This document shows positions 25,960-34,635 of a stretch of DNA of 64,000 nucleotides, piece by piece. Under the pieces are notes generated by a model. It searched no databases. It saw only the letters and a program-made list of their open reading frames with translations, and was not told where the DNA came from. Source of the stretch: Chitinophagales bacterium (lineage in GTDB: Bacteria > Bacteroidota > Bacteroidia > Chitinophagales > Saprospiraceae). The stretch covers positions 18,129 to 82,128 of the forward strand of contig JAKSDI010000303.1 in NCBI GenBank assembly GCA_022360175.1. The letters run 5' to 3'. The translations under genes and the position numbers were made by a program. How positions within the stretch are numbered: the stretch's first letter is position 1; each line of letters starts with the position of its first letter.

Positions 25960-27018
25960 ATGATCTGGCATCGGATATTTTTAAAACTTGCAATCATATT
26001 CATAATCACATCCCAGTGTACAAAAAGCAGGGAGATGAATACTAACTTGAAATATATTCCTACTCCTTATGAATTGAACATTTCCGAAAAATTTCCAGAA
26101 TTACCAATACCTGAAGACAACCCGCTTACCGTTGAAGGAGTAGAGCTTGGGAGAATGTTATTTTACGATCCTATATTATCTGGTGATAGTACTCAATCTT
26201 GCTCGAGTTGCCATACTCAGGAATTTGCTTTCAGCGATAATCGCAGATTCAGTGTGGGGGTAGATAACAAGTTAGGCAATCGAAATTCAATGCCTATAAT
26301 AAATAGCGGATGGTATAATAAATTCTTTTGGGATGGAAGAGCGAATAGCCTTGAAGAACAGGCACTAGACCCCGTTAAAAATCCCATAGAGATGCATGGA
26401 TCATGGGAAGTAGCTATAAAAAGAATAAAAGCATCTGATATATATCCCGAACTTTTCGATAGAGCATTCAACCAAACTCAAATCTCTAAAGAATTAGTAG
26501 TAAAAGCGATCGCTCAATTTGGACGAACGCTTATTTCCGACAATTCAAAATACGATAAAGTGTTGAGGAAAGAAACTTCATTTTCGGAAGCCGAGCTTCG
26601 AGGGTTAAATTTGTTTTTTACTGAAAAGGCAGATTGCTTTCATTGCCATGGTAATATTCTATTTTCTGATGCTGCTTTTCACAATTCTGGTTTAGATGAA
26701 TTTCCAAATGATTACGGACTTGAGCATCGCACCAAATATCGGAGGGATCGTGGAAAATTTAAAACCCCTACTCTTAGGAATCTAGTTTTCACTGCTCCGT
26801 ACATGCATGATGGAAGGTTTTCCACCTTGGAAGAAGTAATTGATTTTTATAGTGAGGGTGTCAAAGACTCGCCGACTATTGATCCATTAATGAAGTATGT
26901 TGAAAGAGGAGGTGTCCAATTAAGTGAGAAAGAAAAAAGTGATCTCCTTGCTTTTTTAATGACTCTTACCGATTCTACTTTTATAGACAATCCAGCTTTT
27001 AGAAATCCATTTGAATAA
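25960..27018 (+). CDS. MbnH/MauG-type diheme cytochrome c peroxidase-like lipoprotein
   Basis: The 352-residue protein has a lipoprotein signal (lipobox T-S-Q-C, Cys20). Two heme c attachment motifs are present, C-S-S-C-H (Cys81, Cys84, His85) and C-F-H-C-H (Cys226, Cys229, His230). Typical family surroundings follow: 'LGRMLFYDPILSGD', 'FFWDGRANSLEEQALDPVKNPIEM', 'FKTPTLRNLVFTAPYMHDGRFSTLEEVIDFY'. Such enzymes either reduce peroxide or, as MauG and MbnH, oxidise residues of a partner protein through a high-valent diheme. Its place 5 bp after an MbnP-like gene favours the MbnH role. It is the last gene of the operon and is closed by a strong terminator. Confidence 0.9.
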   Translation: MIWHRIFLKLAIIFIITSQCTKSREMNTNLKYIPTPYELNISEKFPELPIPEDNPLTVEGVELGRMLFYDPILSGDSTQSCSSCHTQEFAFSDNRRFSVGVDNKLGNRNSMPIINSGWYNKFFWDGRANSLEEQALDPVKNPIEMHGSWEVAIKRIKASDIYPELFDRAFNQTQISKELVVKAIAQFGRTLISDNSKYDKVLRKETSFSEAELRGLNLFFTEKADCFHCHGNILFSDAAFHNSGLDEFPNDYGLEHRTKYRRDRGKFKTPTLRNLVFTAPYMHDGRFSTLEEVIDFYSEGVKDSPTIDPLMKYVERGGVQLSEKEKSDLLAFLMTLTDSTFIDNPAFRNPFE

Positions 27019-27050
27019 GATCACAACATTTTTTCAATCTTAATTAAAAA

Positions 27051-27092
27051 CAAGAGCCACATATATTACATGAAGTAATTATGTGGCTCTTG
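27051..27092 (+). terminator. Strong terminator of the MbnP/MbnH-like operon
   Basis: CAAGAGCCACATA and TATGTGGCTCTTG form a perfect 13-bp stem, extended inside by ATTAC/GTAAT, and are followed by ATTTTTTA. It also separates the operon from the convergent Cys-rich protein gene. Confidence 0.85.
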
Positions 27093-27115
27093 ATTTTTTA
27101 TATGTAGGCAATCTT

Positions 27116-27625
27116 TTATTCTTCGCCCTTAACAAGCTTAACTTTTGCCTTGCCTTCTGCATCTTGCTTAGGCGCAGCATTCACTTTACTCTTACTAGCA
27201 CCTGTACAAGTTTTAGCGCAGGCTGCTTTTTGAGCTGAAGTACAAGCTCCTTTTTTATCAGATACTTTTGTCGCTTTTGCATTGCCTTCAGCAGAAGCCT
27301 TTGACTTGCTGCAAGCTTGCTGGCGAGGAGAGATATTTACAAATTTTGCTGACTTGCTACAGTATTCTACACCTGTATAAGATACTTTGCCGCTTTTGTC
27401 GCATACAGATTTACGAACGTAGCTCACCTTGCCACTTTGCGCACAGGTACGAGATTCTATAGATGCATCCATAGAAGCCAATTTAGCGGCAGCAGCGGCA
27501 GTAGACTTAGTACATTGTGTTTTTTCTACACTAGCATTGGTCTTCTTAGCATAAGTACAATCTTGAGCCTGTGTAGTAAGCCCAAAAACTAACATCATTG
27601 AAAATAGTAACAGTAATTGCTTCAT
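27116..27625 (-). CDS. Small secreted Cys/Lys-rich repeat protein
   Basis: The 169-residue protein has a signal peptide (MKQLLLLFSMMLVFGLTTQA). I do not recognise the family. The mature part is rich in Lys, Ser and Ala, with nine cysteines. A short repeat of the form C-x-x-S-(G/A)-K-(V/F) recurs every 14-16 residues (about 60-103: 'CAQSGKVSYVRKSV', 'CDKSGKVSYTGVEY', 'CSKSAKFVNISPRQQA'). The spaced cysteines could form disulfides or bind metal. It faces the MbnP/MbnH-like operon tail to tail, so cotranscription is excluded and a functional link is only a guess. The low-complexity C-terminus (AAPKQDAEGKAKVKLVKGEE) looks flexible. Confidence 0.65.
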   Translation of the reverse strand: MKQLLLLFSMMLVFGLTTQAQDCTYAKKTNASVEKTQCTKSTAAAAAKLASMDASIESRTCAQSGKVSYVRKSVCDKSGKVSYTGVEYCSKSAKFVNISPRQQACSKSKASAEGNAKATKVSDKKGACTSAQKAACAKTCTGASKSKVNAAPKQDAEGKAKVKLVKGEE

Positions 27626-27726
27626 AGTACACTCTGGTTTTGCTCACAAAAATTAAATAATAAGCAAAATAGGAAGAAGCATTCAGTTATCCTGTTATCA
27701 AAAATTTAATATTTTCTTAAAATTTC

Positions 27727-27770
27727 ACAATACTCTATGGTAATTTCATCTAATCACCATAGAGTATTGT
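27727..27770 (-). terminator. lepB terminator, GGTGATT-type hairpin
   Basis: ACAATACTCTATGGT and ACCATAGAGTATTGT form a perfect 15-bp stem 10 bp beyond the lepB stop. On the minus strand the top reads GGTGATT-agatga-AATTACC, so it belongs to the hairpin family seen at 42069 and 61952-62070. Confidence 0.75.
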
Positions 27771-27779
27771 CTTTTATAT

Positions 27780-29390
27780 CTATTCCAAATGACCTACTAA
27801 CTTGAAAATTCTGCTCCAATTAACTCCTTTAGCGATTTGCCCTTCACGGGTAGAGAACCAGATAATTACTGGTTTACCAACCACATGATCTTCTGGTACA
27901 AAGCCCCAGACACGGGAATCTTCAGAGTTATGGCGGTTATCTCCCATCATCCAGTAATAATTCATTTGGAAAGTATATTCATTGGCAGGATTACCATTGA
28001 TGTATATTTGCCCATCTTTGATTTGTAAATCATTCCCTTCATAAGTTTCGATCACTCGGCGATATAAAGCGATATTCGAAGGGTTTATGGCTACAGTAGC
28101 TCCTTTTTGTGGAATATAGATAGGTCCAAAATTATCGACCGTCCAGCCTGAAAAATGTGCAGGGTCATGTGGAAATAGTTTATTAGGATTGTTATCGACT
28201 CTGGACATATCAAAATGCTTCATTGTGATATTACCGTCCAGGCTTTTCAGCTTTTCTTTTTGCTCTTCTGATAAGACAATTATATAAGCATTGTTTCCTT
28301 GCTGAGCAATCACATCTTCCTGAGAAATTCCCCATTCTGAAAATTTACTGGTATTTACACCTCCGCTAGGGAATACAACTTCATACATATATTGAAGATG
28401 TTCAGGATTTTTAGCTGGCGCACCATTAATATATACTTGGCGGTCTCGAATTTCCAGGCTATCTCCTGGCATACCAATCCCACGCTTGATATAGTGGTCT
28501 TTTTTGTCCATAGGACGCGTAACCAGTTTTTTAGCCCCAGATTTTATCTGACGTGAATAAACGGGTGGGATTGCTCCTCTTTTGTAATCATAAATACTCC
28601 AAGTCCTATCAGGAAATATGTATACGCTGTCTCCTTCCGGGTAATTAAATACAACTGGATCATTATGATCAATTGTTTCTAATGCAGGCAAACGATGGTA
28701 TTTCAGTTTGGGTTTCTTTAGGTAAGACTCTCTGTTTAAAACGGGAATACGGTTGTGCAAAAGCGGTATCATAGCCACTGTTTCTGGCGTACGAATTCCA
28801 TAATGTGCCTTACTTACAAAGAGAAAATCCCCTACCAACAAGGAGCCTTCCATAGAAGAAGTAGGAATCACATATGCTTCAATTAAAAACATACGGATGA
28901 AGGCTGCCGCAAATACTGCAAAAATGACCGCTTCTGCCCATTCACGAGAAGCTGATTTGTGATAAGGGTTATTGTTTTGTAGCTTCTTGATTTGGCGGGT
29001 ATTGTTTTTTGCACGTGCTTCCGCCAATTGCTCTTTATATGCATTTTCCTTTTCCAGCGTAGGACCATCATATTTTTCATCCTCTTTAAATGCCAGGTAT
29101 AAAAAATAAAATGGTGCAAATATCACTGCAAGCAGGCTATCCAGGAAAGAATACTTTTTAAATGAACGCACCATATCAATGGCCATCCCTGCATAGATAA
29201 ATATATTAACGATGGGAAATAATAACCAGGCAGCATGTGTTGGCTTTCGTCCAATCAAACGGCACCAGACAATAAAATTAAGGCCTGGAACCAATCCCTT
29301 CCACCCTTCTTCTCCTGCCTTAGGAAATAAAAAATACAGGCTGGCACTCAAAACCAAATATCCAACCAGTAAAAACATCCAAAATCCCAT
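27780..29390 (-). CDS. lepB: Signal peptidase I
   Basis: The protein removes signal peptides at the outer face of the inner membrane. It has 536 residues, long as in many Bacteroidota because of N-terminal membrane segments (residues 1-100) and an insert in the catalytic domain. Visible motifs are 'YVIPTSSMEGSLLVGD' with nucleophile Ser179, 'DHYIKRGIGMPGD' with general-base Lys302, and 'MMGDNRHNSEDSRVWGFVPEDHVVGK' near the C-terminus. A -7-like TATCTTTG lies on the minus strand at 29432-29425, 35 bp before the ATG. The DUF1573 and DUF2452 genes follow upstream on the same strand. Confidence 0.95.
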   Translation of the reverse strand: MGFWMFLLVGYLVLSASLYFLFPKAGEEGWKGLVPGLNFIVWCRLIGRKPTHAAWLLFPIVNIFIYAGMAIDMVRSFKKYSFLDSLLAVIFAPFYFLYLAFKEDEKYDGPTLEKENAYKEQLAEARAKNNTRQIKKLQNNNPYHKSASREWAEAVIFAVFAAAFIRMFLIEAYVIPTSSMEGSLLVGDFLFVSKAHYGIRTPETVAMIPLLHNRIPVLNRESYLKKPKLKYHRLPALETIDHNDPVVFNYPEGDSVYIFPDRTWSIYDYKRGAIPPVYSRQIKSGAKKLVTRPMDKKDHYIKRGIGMPGDSLEIRDRQVYINGAPAKNPEHLQYMYEVVFPSGGVNTSKFSEWGISQEDVIAQQGNNAYIIVLSEEQKEKLKSLDGNITMKHFDMSRVDNNPNKLFPHDPAHFSGWTVDNFGPIYIPQKGATVAINPSNIALYRRVIETYEGNDLQIKDGQIYINGNPANEYTFQMNYYWMMGDNRHNSEDSRVWGFVPEDHVVGKPVIIWFSTREGQIAKGVNWSRIFKLVGHLE

Positions 29391-29424
29391 GTTAATATAG
29401 TTTTATGGTTTTCTACAAACCTCG

Positions 29425-29432
29425 CAAAGATA
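29425..29432 (-). promoter_or_regulatory. -7 element of lepB
   Basis: The minus strand reads TATCTTTG, an exact TAnnTTTG match, 35 bp before the lepB start. There is no clear TTTG at 19-20 bp upstream. Confidence 0.4.
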
Positions 29433-29503
29433 AACGAAAAAGTGAGGATTCACGTCTAATTTAAGAATGGAAGATCGACCAGTTGGTTATATCAAAAGAT
29501 AAG

Positions 29504-29881
29504 TTATTCAATTTTTTCTACCCAGCCTTCTAAATACAATATTTCTGCTTTTCGCTGGCCACTGAAATATACCTTTACTTTTTTCTTGAAATATCCCAGA
29601 TCACGTGCATCGTATTCAACTCTGATCGTCCCTACTGAGTCTGGAGCGACAGGCTCCGTTCCCCAATCGGCAATTGTACAACCACAGGAAGGACGAACGT
29701 TATCAATTACGATAGGCGCATCACTTATATTTTTAAACTGATATTCATGAACCGCTGTCTTATTATGATAAAGATCTCCAAATTCATGGGTCATAGCTGA
29801 CAACCATTCTACTTTCGAATCCAGAAGCGAAGACCAGGAGCCCAGCCCTATCAATAAACTAAATAGTAAGAGGTAACGCAT
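29504..29881 (-). CDS. DUF1573 domain protein, secreted
   Basis: The 125-residue protein has an N-terminal signal peptide (MRYLLLFSLLIGLGSWSSLL) and one DUF1573 unit: 'HEFGDLYHNKTAVHEYQFKNISDAPIVIDNVRPSCGCTIADWG'. The hallmark S-C-G-C-T and the following 'VRVEYDAR/GYFKKKVKVYFSG' type strands fit an immunoglobulin-like fold. The family is abundant in Bacteroidota and its role is unknown, presumably periplasmic. It lies 32 bp downstream of the DUF2452 gene. Confidence 0.88.
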   Translation of the reverse strand: MRYLLLFSLLIGLGSWSSLLDSKVEWLSAMTHEFGDLYHNKTAVHEYQFKNISDAPIVIDNVRPSCGCTIADWGTEPVAPDSVGTIRVEYDARDLGYFKKKVKVYFSGQRKAEILYLEGWVEKIE

Positions 29882-29913
29882 ATGATTATATTGATTGTTC
29901 TATAATTAAACTA

Positions 29914-30375
29914 TTATTTCTCCTCTTTATTTCCCATTTCTAATACGTCCCAGGTATGATCCGATAATAACTCTACTGTAGCAATAAATTTATACGGAGG
30001 CTTTGCACCCCATTCTTCAGGAGCGACCATAGACAAGACATAATTTCCATTGGAACGTTCATACAAGTGGTATGTAAAACCAATAAGTGGTTCGAAATTC
30101 ATTTCTGCATTATAAACTTGTTCAGAAATCATAATGCGGTCCTGAATTTTTTGCGCTTGTTGTGCTAGCAATTCTATTTGTTGCTTAATTTGTCCAAGCT
30201 GCATATCCGTTTGCTTATACATGGCTTTTACTGCCCTACCTTTCACCTTCCCCTTGTCAATAGGTTTTATTTCTACTCCTCCTACGGTATGTGCATAAGG
30301 CAAGCTATGAGGATTTTCAGTTATTTTATCCTCATCAATCGGATTAATAATAGTAGCTTTCTTAGATTCCTTCAT
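29914..30375 (-). CDS. DUF2452 family protein
   Basis: From the ATG at 30375 (a TTG two codons earlier is less likely) the protein has 153 residues. It contains the family's core 'NPHSLPYAHTVGGVEIKPIDKGKVKGRAVKAM', a coiled segment 'QLGQIKQQIELLAQQAQKIQDRI', and 'FEPLIGFTYHLYERSNG'. No signal peptide or membrane helix is visible, so it is likely cytoplasmic. No function is established to my knowledge. Confidence 0.88.
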   Translation of the reverse strand: MKESKKATIINPIDEDKITENPHSLPYAHTVGGVEIKPIDKGKVKGRAVKAMYKQTDMQLGQIKQQIELLAQQAQKIQDRIMISEQVYNAEMNFEPLIGFTYHLYERSNGNYVLSMVAPEEWGAKPPYKFIATVELLSDHTWDVLEMGNKEEK

Positions 30376-30504
30376 AATCAATAGTCATTGCTTCTGTTAA
30401 AAGGCTTTCGCAAAGATATTGTTTAGAAACGATCAAAAAATAAATGCCTTGTTTTTTAGTTCTGCCGACGATAAGAAACTAATCTTGGCACTTAAGTTTT
30501 TATG

Positions 30505-30570
30505 TTTTGATGAGTACAGTACTCATCAAAAGAAGAAAAGCATAGTCTCTTCTTGAGGACTATGCTTTTC
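30505..30570. terminator. Two adjacent perfect hairpins
   Basis: The first is TTTTGATGAGTAC-A-GTACTCATCAAAA (30505-30531), 13-bp arms around a single base. The second is GAAAAGCATAGTC and GACTATGCTTTTC (30535-30547 and 30558-30570) with a 10-nt loop. They lie downstream of the coiled-coil protein gene on the minus strand; the second is a good terminator. The first is so symmetric that it could also be a protein-binding site. Confidence 0.65.
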
Positions 30571-30666
30571 CATATATATAGTAATTACGATAATTTCACT
30601 TAATCTGTCTAAGTCGGTTTCTGGGAATCAGGTAAATCTAAAATATACTCTACCTGATCCTGTTTT

Positions 30667-31692
30667 TTAGCGCAAGCTAAAATCTGAAGAACCAGCCAGG
30701 TAGCCTTTGTTGTATATTTCCACGGAGTAATTACCTTCCTGGAATGGTTGATTTGGTGCCCAAACAATGCATAGGTTCTGCTCATCGCGATCGTAATCAA
30801 CCTCTTTAATCTGAGTATAGCGAATTTGCTCACCAGAAGCATTATTAGTAAAGACACCAGACCCCAATTCTTGTACGGCCAATGTTTCTCCAAGTGGATT
30901 GATAATACGAATAACAAACTGTTCTACCCCAGGCTCCGTTACCTGATTAGCTGATGTTTTAAAACAAACTTGTAACTGGTCAATATTCTTTGCAGTTTTT
31001 CTAGTTACAGACTTACCGCTACTGCGCATTTTCAAGCCATCTACTTCAATATTGTTGACCTTAACAACTGAAGCAATGTTAACTTTTTTAGCCAGGCGAG
31101 CACGGTCTGCCTCTAGTACTTCTTTTTCACTAGTAAGTGCAGCTTTAGCAGAAGATAATTCCATATTGCGAACCTGAGCAGAGTCTAGGTTGGTTGTCAA
31201 ATGTGAATTTTCCTCTGTCAATTCTACTGTACGGGCGGTCAATTCTTCGTTTTCTGCTCTTAACTGATTGATTTCTGCCAGGTACTGCTCCGCCTGAGCA
31301 GTCAAGTTTTTAATCTCCTTACGAGCTGATGCCAAGTTTCGGCTGTCGCGCAGGAGTGCATCAATCTTGTCTTTAGAAGCTTTTAATTCATCTTTCTGTG
31401 ACTCAATTAAGGCGTTGAGTTCTTCATTACTACCACGCAGTTCTTCCAATTCTGAAAGTGCTTCATAGTATTGTTTTTCCAACTCAGCTTTCAACTGTTC
31501 AGATTCGTTGAGCTCATAGCCTAGCTTTTCGCTTTCGCCTGCAGAGTTTCTCCACAATACGAGGAAAGTAACTGCTACAATTGCCAGCAGTGCGATCGCT
31601 ATGATAGCACCAATCTTAAAATTCTGGGAATTGTCTGGCTTAGAAGAGCCTGGAGTTGGAGTTGGTGAAGGACTTGGACTGTTAATAGCCAT
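30667..31692 (-). CDS. Single-pass membrane protein with long coiled coil
   Basis: The start at 31692 gives MAINSPSPSPTPTPGSSKPD, a Pro/Ser-rich cytoplasmic leader. One membrane helix follows (about 28-47), then a coiled coil of about 160 residues (heptads rich in E, L, K; 'ELNALIESQKDELKASKDKIDALL') and a C-terminal beta-rich domain of about 125 residues ('VEQFVIRIINPLGETLAVQELGSGVF', 'QNLCIVWAPNQPFQEGNYSVEIYNKGY'). I do not recognise a family. The layout suggests an envelope scaffold with the coiled coil in the periplasm. The frame extends to 31788, but those residues look non-coding. Confidence 0.7.
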   Translation of the reverse strand: MAINSPSPSPTPTPGSSKPDNSQNFKIGAIIAIALLAIVAVTFLVLWRNSAGESEKLGYELNESEQLKAELEKQYYEALSELEELRGSNEELNALIESQKDELKASKDKIDALLRDSRNLASARKEIKNLTAQAEQYLAEINQLRAENEELTARTVELTEENSHLTTNLDSAQVRNMELSSAKAALTSEKEVLEADRARLAKKVNIASVVKVNNIEVDGLKMRSSGKSVTRKTAKNIDQLQVCFKTSANQVTEPGVEQFVIRIINPLGETLAVQELGSGVFTNNASGEQIRYTQIKEVDYDRDEQNLCIVWAPNQPFQEGNYSVEIYNKGYLAGSSDFSLR

Positions 31693-31870
31693 GATTATGA
31701 CAAATTTTGTTAAAGTAATTGCACACACGGGACCCCTCCCAAGTGAGTGCATTTTTGTAGTTTGAGTTGCGTCTAAAACGGCACTCAAATATCGAAAATT
31801 GTATTTGACAAAAAAAAAATAGCCTATTATTGGTAAATTGGTCTCTATGTAAGATAAAAAATATTAAGCC

Positions 31871-32623
31871 ATGCTGGAAAAAGTTGATATTGCTAATGTG
31901 CTTTTCTTAGATATAGAAACCGTATCTAATAAATCTGATTATGACCAACTGGATGATGCCCTAAAGGGCTTATGGGCTATTAAAGGACGTCAAATATTGC
32001 GCACTAGCGAAGAACAGGAAGAAGAAACCCTAGCCGAACTGTATACCGAAAAAGCAGGGATTTTTGCTGAATTTGGAAAAATCGTATGCATTTCTGTAGG
32101 AATCGTACATCGTGATAAAGATGACCAATTACTGAAAGTAAGGTTAAAATCTTTTGCTAGCGAAAACGAAGCTGAATTACTTCATGACTTCTCTCATTTA
32201 TTGCTTAAGTATTATAATAATACCAGTAAAAACTATTTATGCGGCCATAACATTAAAGAATTCGACATTCCTTACATATGCCGCCGAATGCTTATCAACC
32301 AATTGCCTTTTCCAAAAGCACTGGATATAGCAGGTAAAAAACCCTGGGAAACCGCACACCTTCTAGATACTATGGAATTTTGGAAATTTGGTGATCGCAA
32401 AAATTATACTTCCCTTAAGTTGCTTGCTGCCGTACTGGGCTTCCCTTCTCCTAAGGATGATATAGACGGAAGTGAAGTGGGAAGAGTGTATTGGGAAGAA
32501 AAAGATCTTGATCGTATTTCTCATTATTGCGAAAAAGATGTATTAGCTACAGTTCAGCTTTTTCTTCGTTATCGGAGAATGCCCATTTTGGAAGACGAGC
32601 AAGTACAACATGTGGGGAGGTAG
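31871..32623 (+). CDS. PolB-like 3'-5' exonuclease
   Basis: The 250-residue soluble protein has the three DEDD exonuclease motifs: Exo I 'LFLDIETV', Exo II 'LCGHNIKEFDIPYICRRM' and Exo III 'SHYCEKDVLATVQLF'. It matches the family described as predicted exonucleases related to DNA polymerase B. It should degrade single-stranded DNA or RNA from the 3' end with two metal ions. It stands alone and is divergent from the coiled-coil protein gene. Confidence 0.85.
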   Translation: MLEKVDIANVLFLDIETVSNKSDYDQLDDALKGLWAIKGRQILRTSEEQEEETLAELYTEKAGIFAEFGKIVCISVGIVHRDKDDQLLKVRLKSFASENEAELLHDFSHLLLKYYNNTSKNYLCGHNIKEFDIPYICRRMLINQLPFPKALDIAGKKPWETAHLLDTMEFWKFGDRKNYTSLKLLAAVLGFPSPKDDIDGSEVGRVYWEEKDLDRISHYCEKDVLATVQLFLRYRRMPILEDEQVQHVGR

Positions 32624-32972
32624 ATAGTAGTGAAAAGGTGATGTGGTGATATGGTGATTAGTGAAAAGTGATTGGGGATATCCCAACTACACTTTTCAGC
32701 TTCGTAGGGCGAAGGGTGATGTGGTGAGAAGGCTAGTGGGCTTCCGGGAATTAGATTTTGAAGGCTTAGAATTTAGGTTTATTGAGAAACTCCACTCTAA
32801 AGGTTTGAAATGTTATGGAGTAACAAGGCTATTCGATTCTCTATACTTCTGGCTCCCAGGATGCACTTAAAAGAGAGTATAGATTACTGATTATCATTAA
32901 AAAAACTGCTACGAGGGAACTCTTATTCCCAATTCATAGTATATATCGTGTAACTTACACCCTAACCCGACT
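32624..32972. other. Gene-free stretch with GTGAT-rich low-complexity repeat
   Basis: Positions 32630-32735 contain degenerate repeats of GTGATGTGGTGA and TAGTGAAAAGTGAT, a kind of sequence often found between Bacteroidota genes. A 69-codon frame from a GTG at 32661 crosses it but has no recognisable family, and its codons overlap the repeat, so I do not call it a gene. Confidence 0.5.
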
Positions 32973-34364
32973 ATGACTATGAAAAAAATATTAAATATCA
33001 TCTCTGAAGCCCTTAAAGGCGAAGAAAAAGAATACACGAAGGGGAGCATCAGGCGTGCAATTGTCTTACTGGCAATACCCATGATCCTAGAGATGATTAT
33101 GGAGTCGCTATTTGCCGTAGCAGATGTTTTTTTTGTATCCAAGGTAGGAATTGATGCAGTAGCGACCGTTGGATTGACAGAGTCTGTGGTTACGCTCGTT
33201 TATTCTGTAGCAATTGGTATGAGTATGGCTGCAACAGCGATGGTAGCCAGAAGAATTGGAGAAGATAAAAAAGAAGAAGCTGCTCGGGCTGCTGCTCAAT
33301 CTATTATTATTACGATAGCACTTTCTATTATCATTGGAATAACAGGGATCGTTTTTGCACCTGATATTTTGCGTATCATGGGGGGCTCTGATACAGTAGT
33401 AGCTTCTGGGGTTAATTATACCCGTATCATGTTGGGCACGAATATCGTAATCATGTTATTGTTTTTGCTCAATGGTATTTTCAGGGGAGCTGGCGATGCA
33501 GCCATTGCTATGCGTGCACTCTGGATAGCTAATATAATTAACATTATACTTGATCCTATTTTTATTTTTGGCTTAGGCCCTATACCTGCTTTTGGTGTTA
33601 CGGGGGCAGCAATTGCAACGAGTATTGGACGAGGGCTTGGTGTCATCTTTCAATTATATATTCTTTTTGGAGTTTCGAGTATCATTAAACTTAGACGCCC
33701 CCACTTCAATATCGATAAAGCTATAATGAAGCGCCTTTCAAAAGTTGCAGCCAATGGAGCAGGGCAATTTTTGATTGCATCTGCGAGTTGGATATTCCTG
33801 ATGCGTATTATTGCACTCTTCGGTAGTGAAGCTGTTGCAGGTTATACAATTGCAATTCGCCTGATAGTATTCACTTTATTGCCTGCCTGGGGAATTGCGA
33901 ATGCTGCGGCTACACTTGTTGGTCAGAATCTTGGAGCCGGACAACCTGAGAGAGCAGAGAAATCTGCATGGAAATCTGCTTTTTATAATATGATATTTCT
34001 TCTAAGTGTATCCGTTATTTATTTATTGTTTTCCTCACCTATCCTTCAATTTTTCACTACAGAGCCGGAAGTACTAAAAGCTGGAATATTAAGCTTACAG
34101 ATAATTTGCCTCGGGTACTTCTGTTTTGCTTATGGCATGGTGTTAAGCCAGGCTTTTAATGGTGCTGGTGACACTCGCACTCCTACTATTATCAATTTTA
34201 TTTGTTTTTGGATTATCGAAATTCCACTGGGATATTTTTTAGCCGTGACGCTCGATTGGCAATTAGCAGGTGTATGTTGGTCTATTGCTATAAGTGAGGC
34301 TATACTTGCAGTTGTAATGATCGTTGTATTTAGAAAAGGAAAATGGAAAACAGTAGAAATATGA
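32973..34364 (+). CDS. MATE family multidrug exporter
   Basis: The 463 residues span twelve membrane helices. MATE features include 'LAIPMILEMIMESLFAVADVFFVSKVG' in helix 1-2, 'LLNGIFRGAGDAAIAMRALWIANIINIILDPIFIFGLG', and in the second half 'LVGQNLGAGQPERAEKSAW' and 'LSQAFNGAGDTRTPTIIN'. These proteins export cationic drugs or metabolites using sodium or proton gradients. Substrate cannot be told from sequence. It is transcribed alone. Confidence 0.93.
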   Translation: MTMKKILNIISEALKGEEKEYTKGSIRRAIVLLAIPMILEMIMESLFAVADVFFVSKVGIDAVATVGLTESVVTLVYSVAIGMSMAATAMVARRIGEDKKEEAARAAAQSIIITIALSIIIGITGIVFAPDILRIMGGSDTVVASGVNYTRIMLGTNIVIMLLFLLNGIFRGAGDAAIAMRALWIANIINIILDPIFIFGLGPIPAFGVTGAAIATSIGRGLGVIFQLYILFGVSSIIKLRRPHFNIDKAIMKRLSKVAANGAGQFLIASASWIFLMRIIALFGSEAVAGYTIAIRLIVFTLLPAWGIANAAATLVGQNLGAGQPERAEKSAWKSAFYNMIFLLSVSVIYLLFSSPILQFFTTEPEVLKAGILSLQIICLGYFCFAYGMVLSQAFNGAGDTRTPTIINFICFWIIEIPLGYFLAVTLDWQLAGVCWSIAISEAILAVVMIVVFRKGKWKTVEI

Positions 34365-34463
34365 CCTTTCCTTTTAGGGCTTCAAATCAGGCTGAAACAC
34401 ATTAAACATTACGATATATGAAAAATACCACAAACAAGGTATGCATTGGATGTCGCTAAATCA

Positions 34464-34471
34464 TATCTTTG
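34464..34471 (+). promoter_or_regulatory. -7 element upstream of the small ORF and secreted protein
   Basis: TATCTTTG matches TAnnTTTG. The -33 position lacks a clear TTTG. It would drive the short ORF at 34534 and the secreted-protein gene behind it. Confidence 0.4.
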
Positions 34472-34533
34472 TCTCAAGTGTAAAAAAACACTTTTAAAGA
34501 CAAATTATTTAATCCCTTAAACTGTATAATCCC

Positions 34534-34635
34534 ATGACTAATCAAAAAGTTACGGCATTTTTGCCGTTGCCTCCCCCATCGTTCTCTTATCAAACTTATC
34601 GTTCCAGTTTTTCAGATATGGGTACCTTTTTATAA
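34534..34635 (+). CDS. Possible 33-residue leader peptide
   Basis: An ATG 63 bp after a good -7 box opens a 33-codon frame (MTNQKVTAFLPLPPPSFSYQ...). Its stop overlaps the ATG at 34635 as TAATG, the arrangement of translational coupling. It could regulate, or merely precede, the secreted-protein gene. No homologue is known to me, and chance is quite possible at this size. Confidence 0.25.
   Translation: MTNQKVTAFLPLPPPSFSYQTYRSSFSDMGTFL

Noticed and set aside
23777..27018. Methanobactin biosynthesis locus
   Set aside because: MbnP- and MbnH-like genes are present, but there is no candidate precursor peptide and no MbnB/MbnC-like gene nearby.
32661..32870. 69-codon frame between the exonuclease and MATE genes
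   Set aside because: It starts with GTG inside a degenerate GTGAT repeat, has no recognisable domain and sits in low-complexity intergenic DNA; more likely chance.
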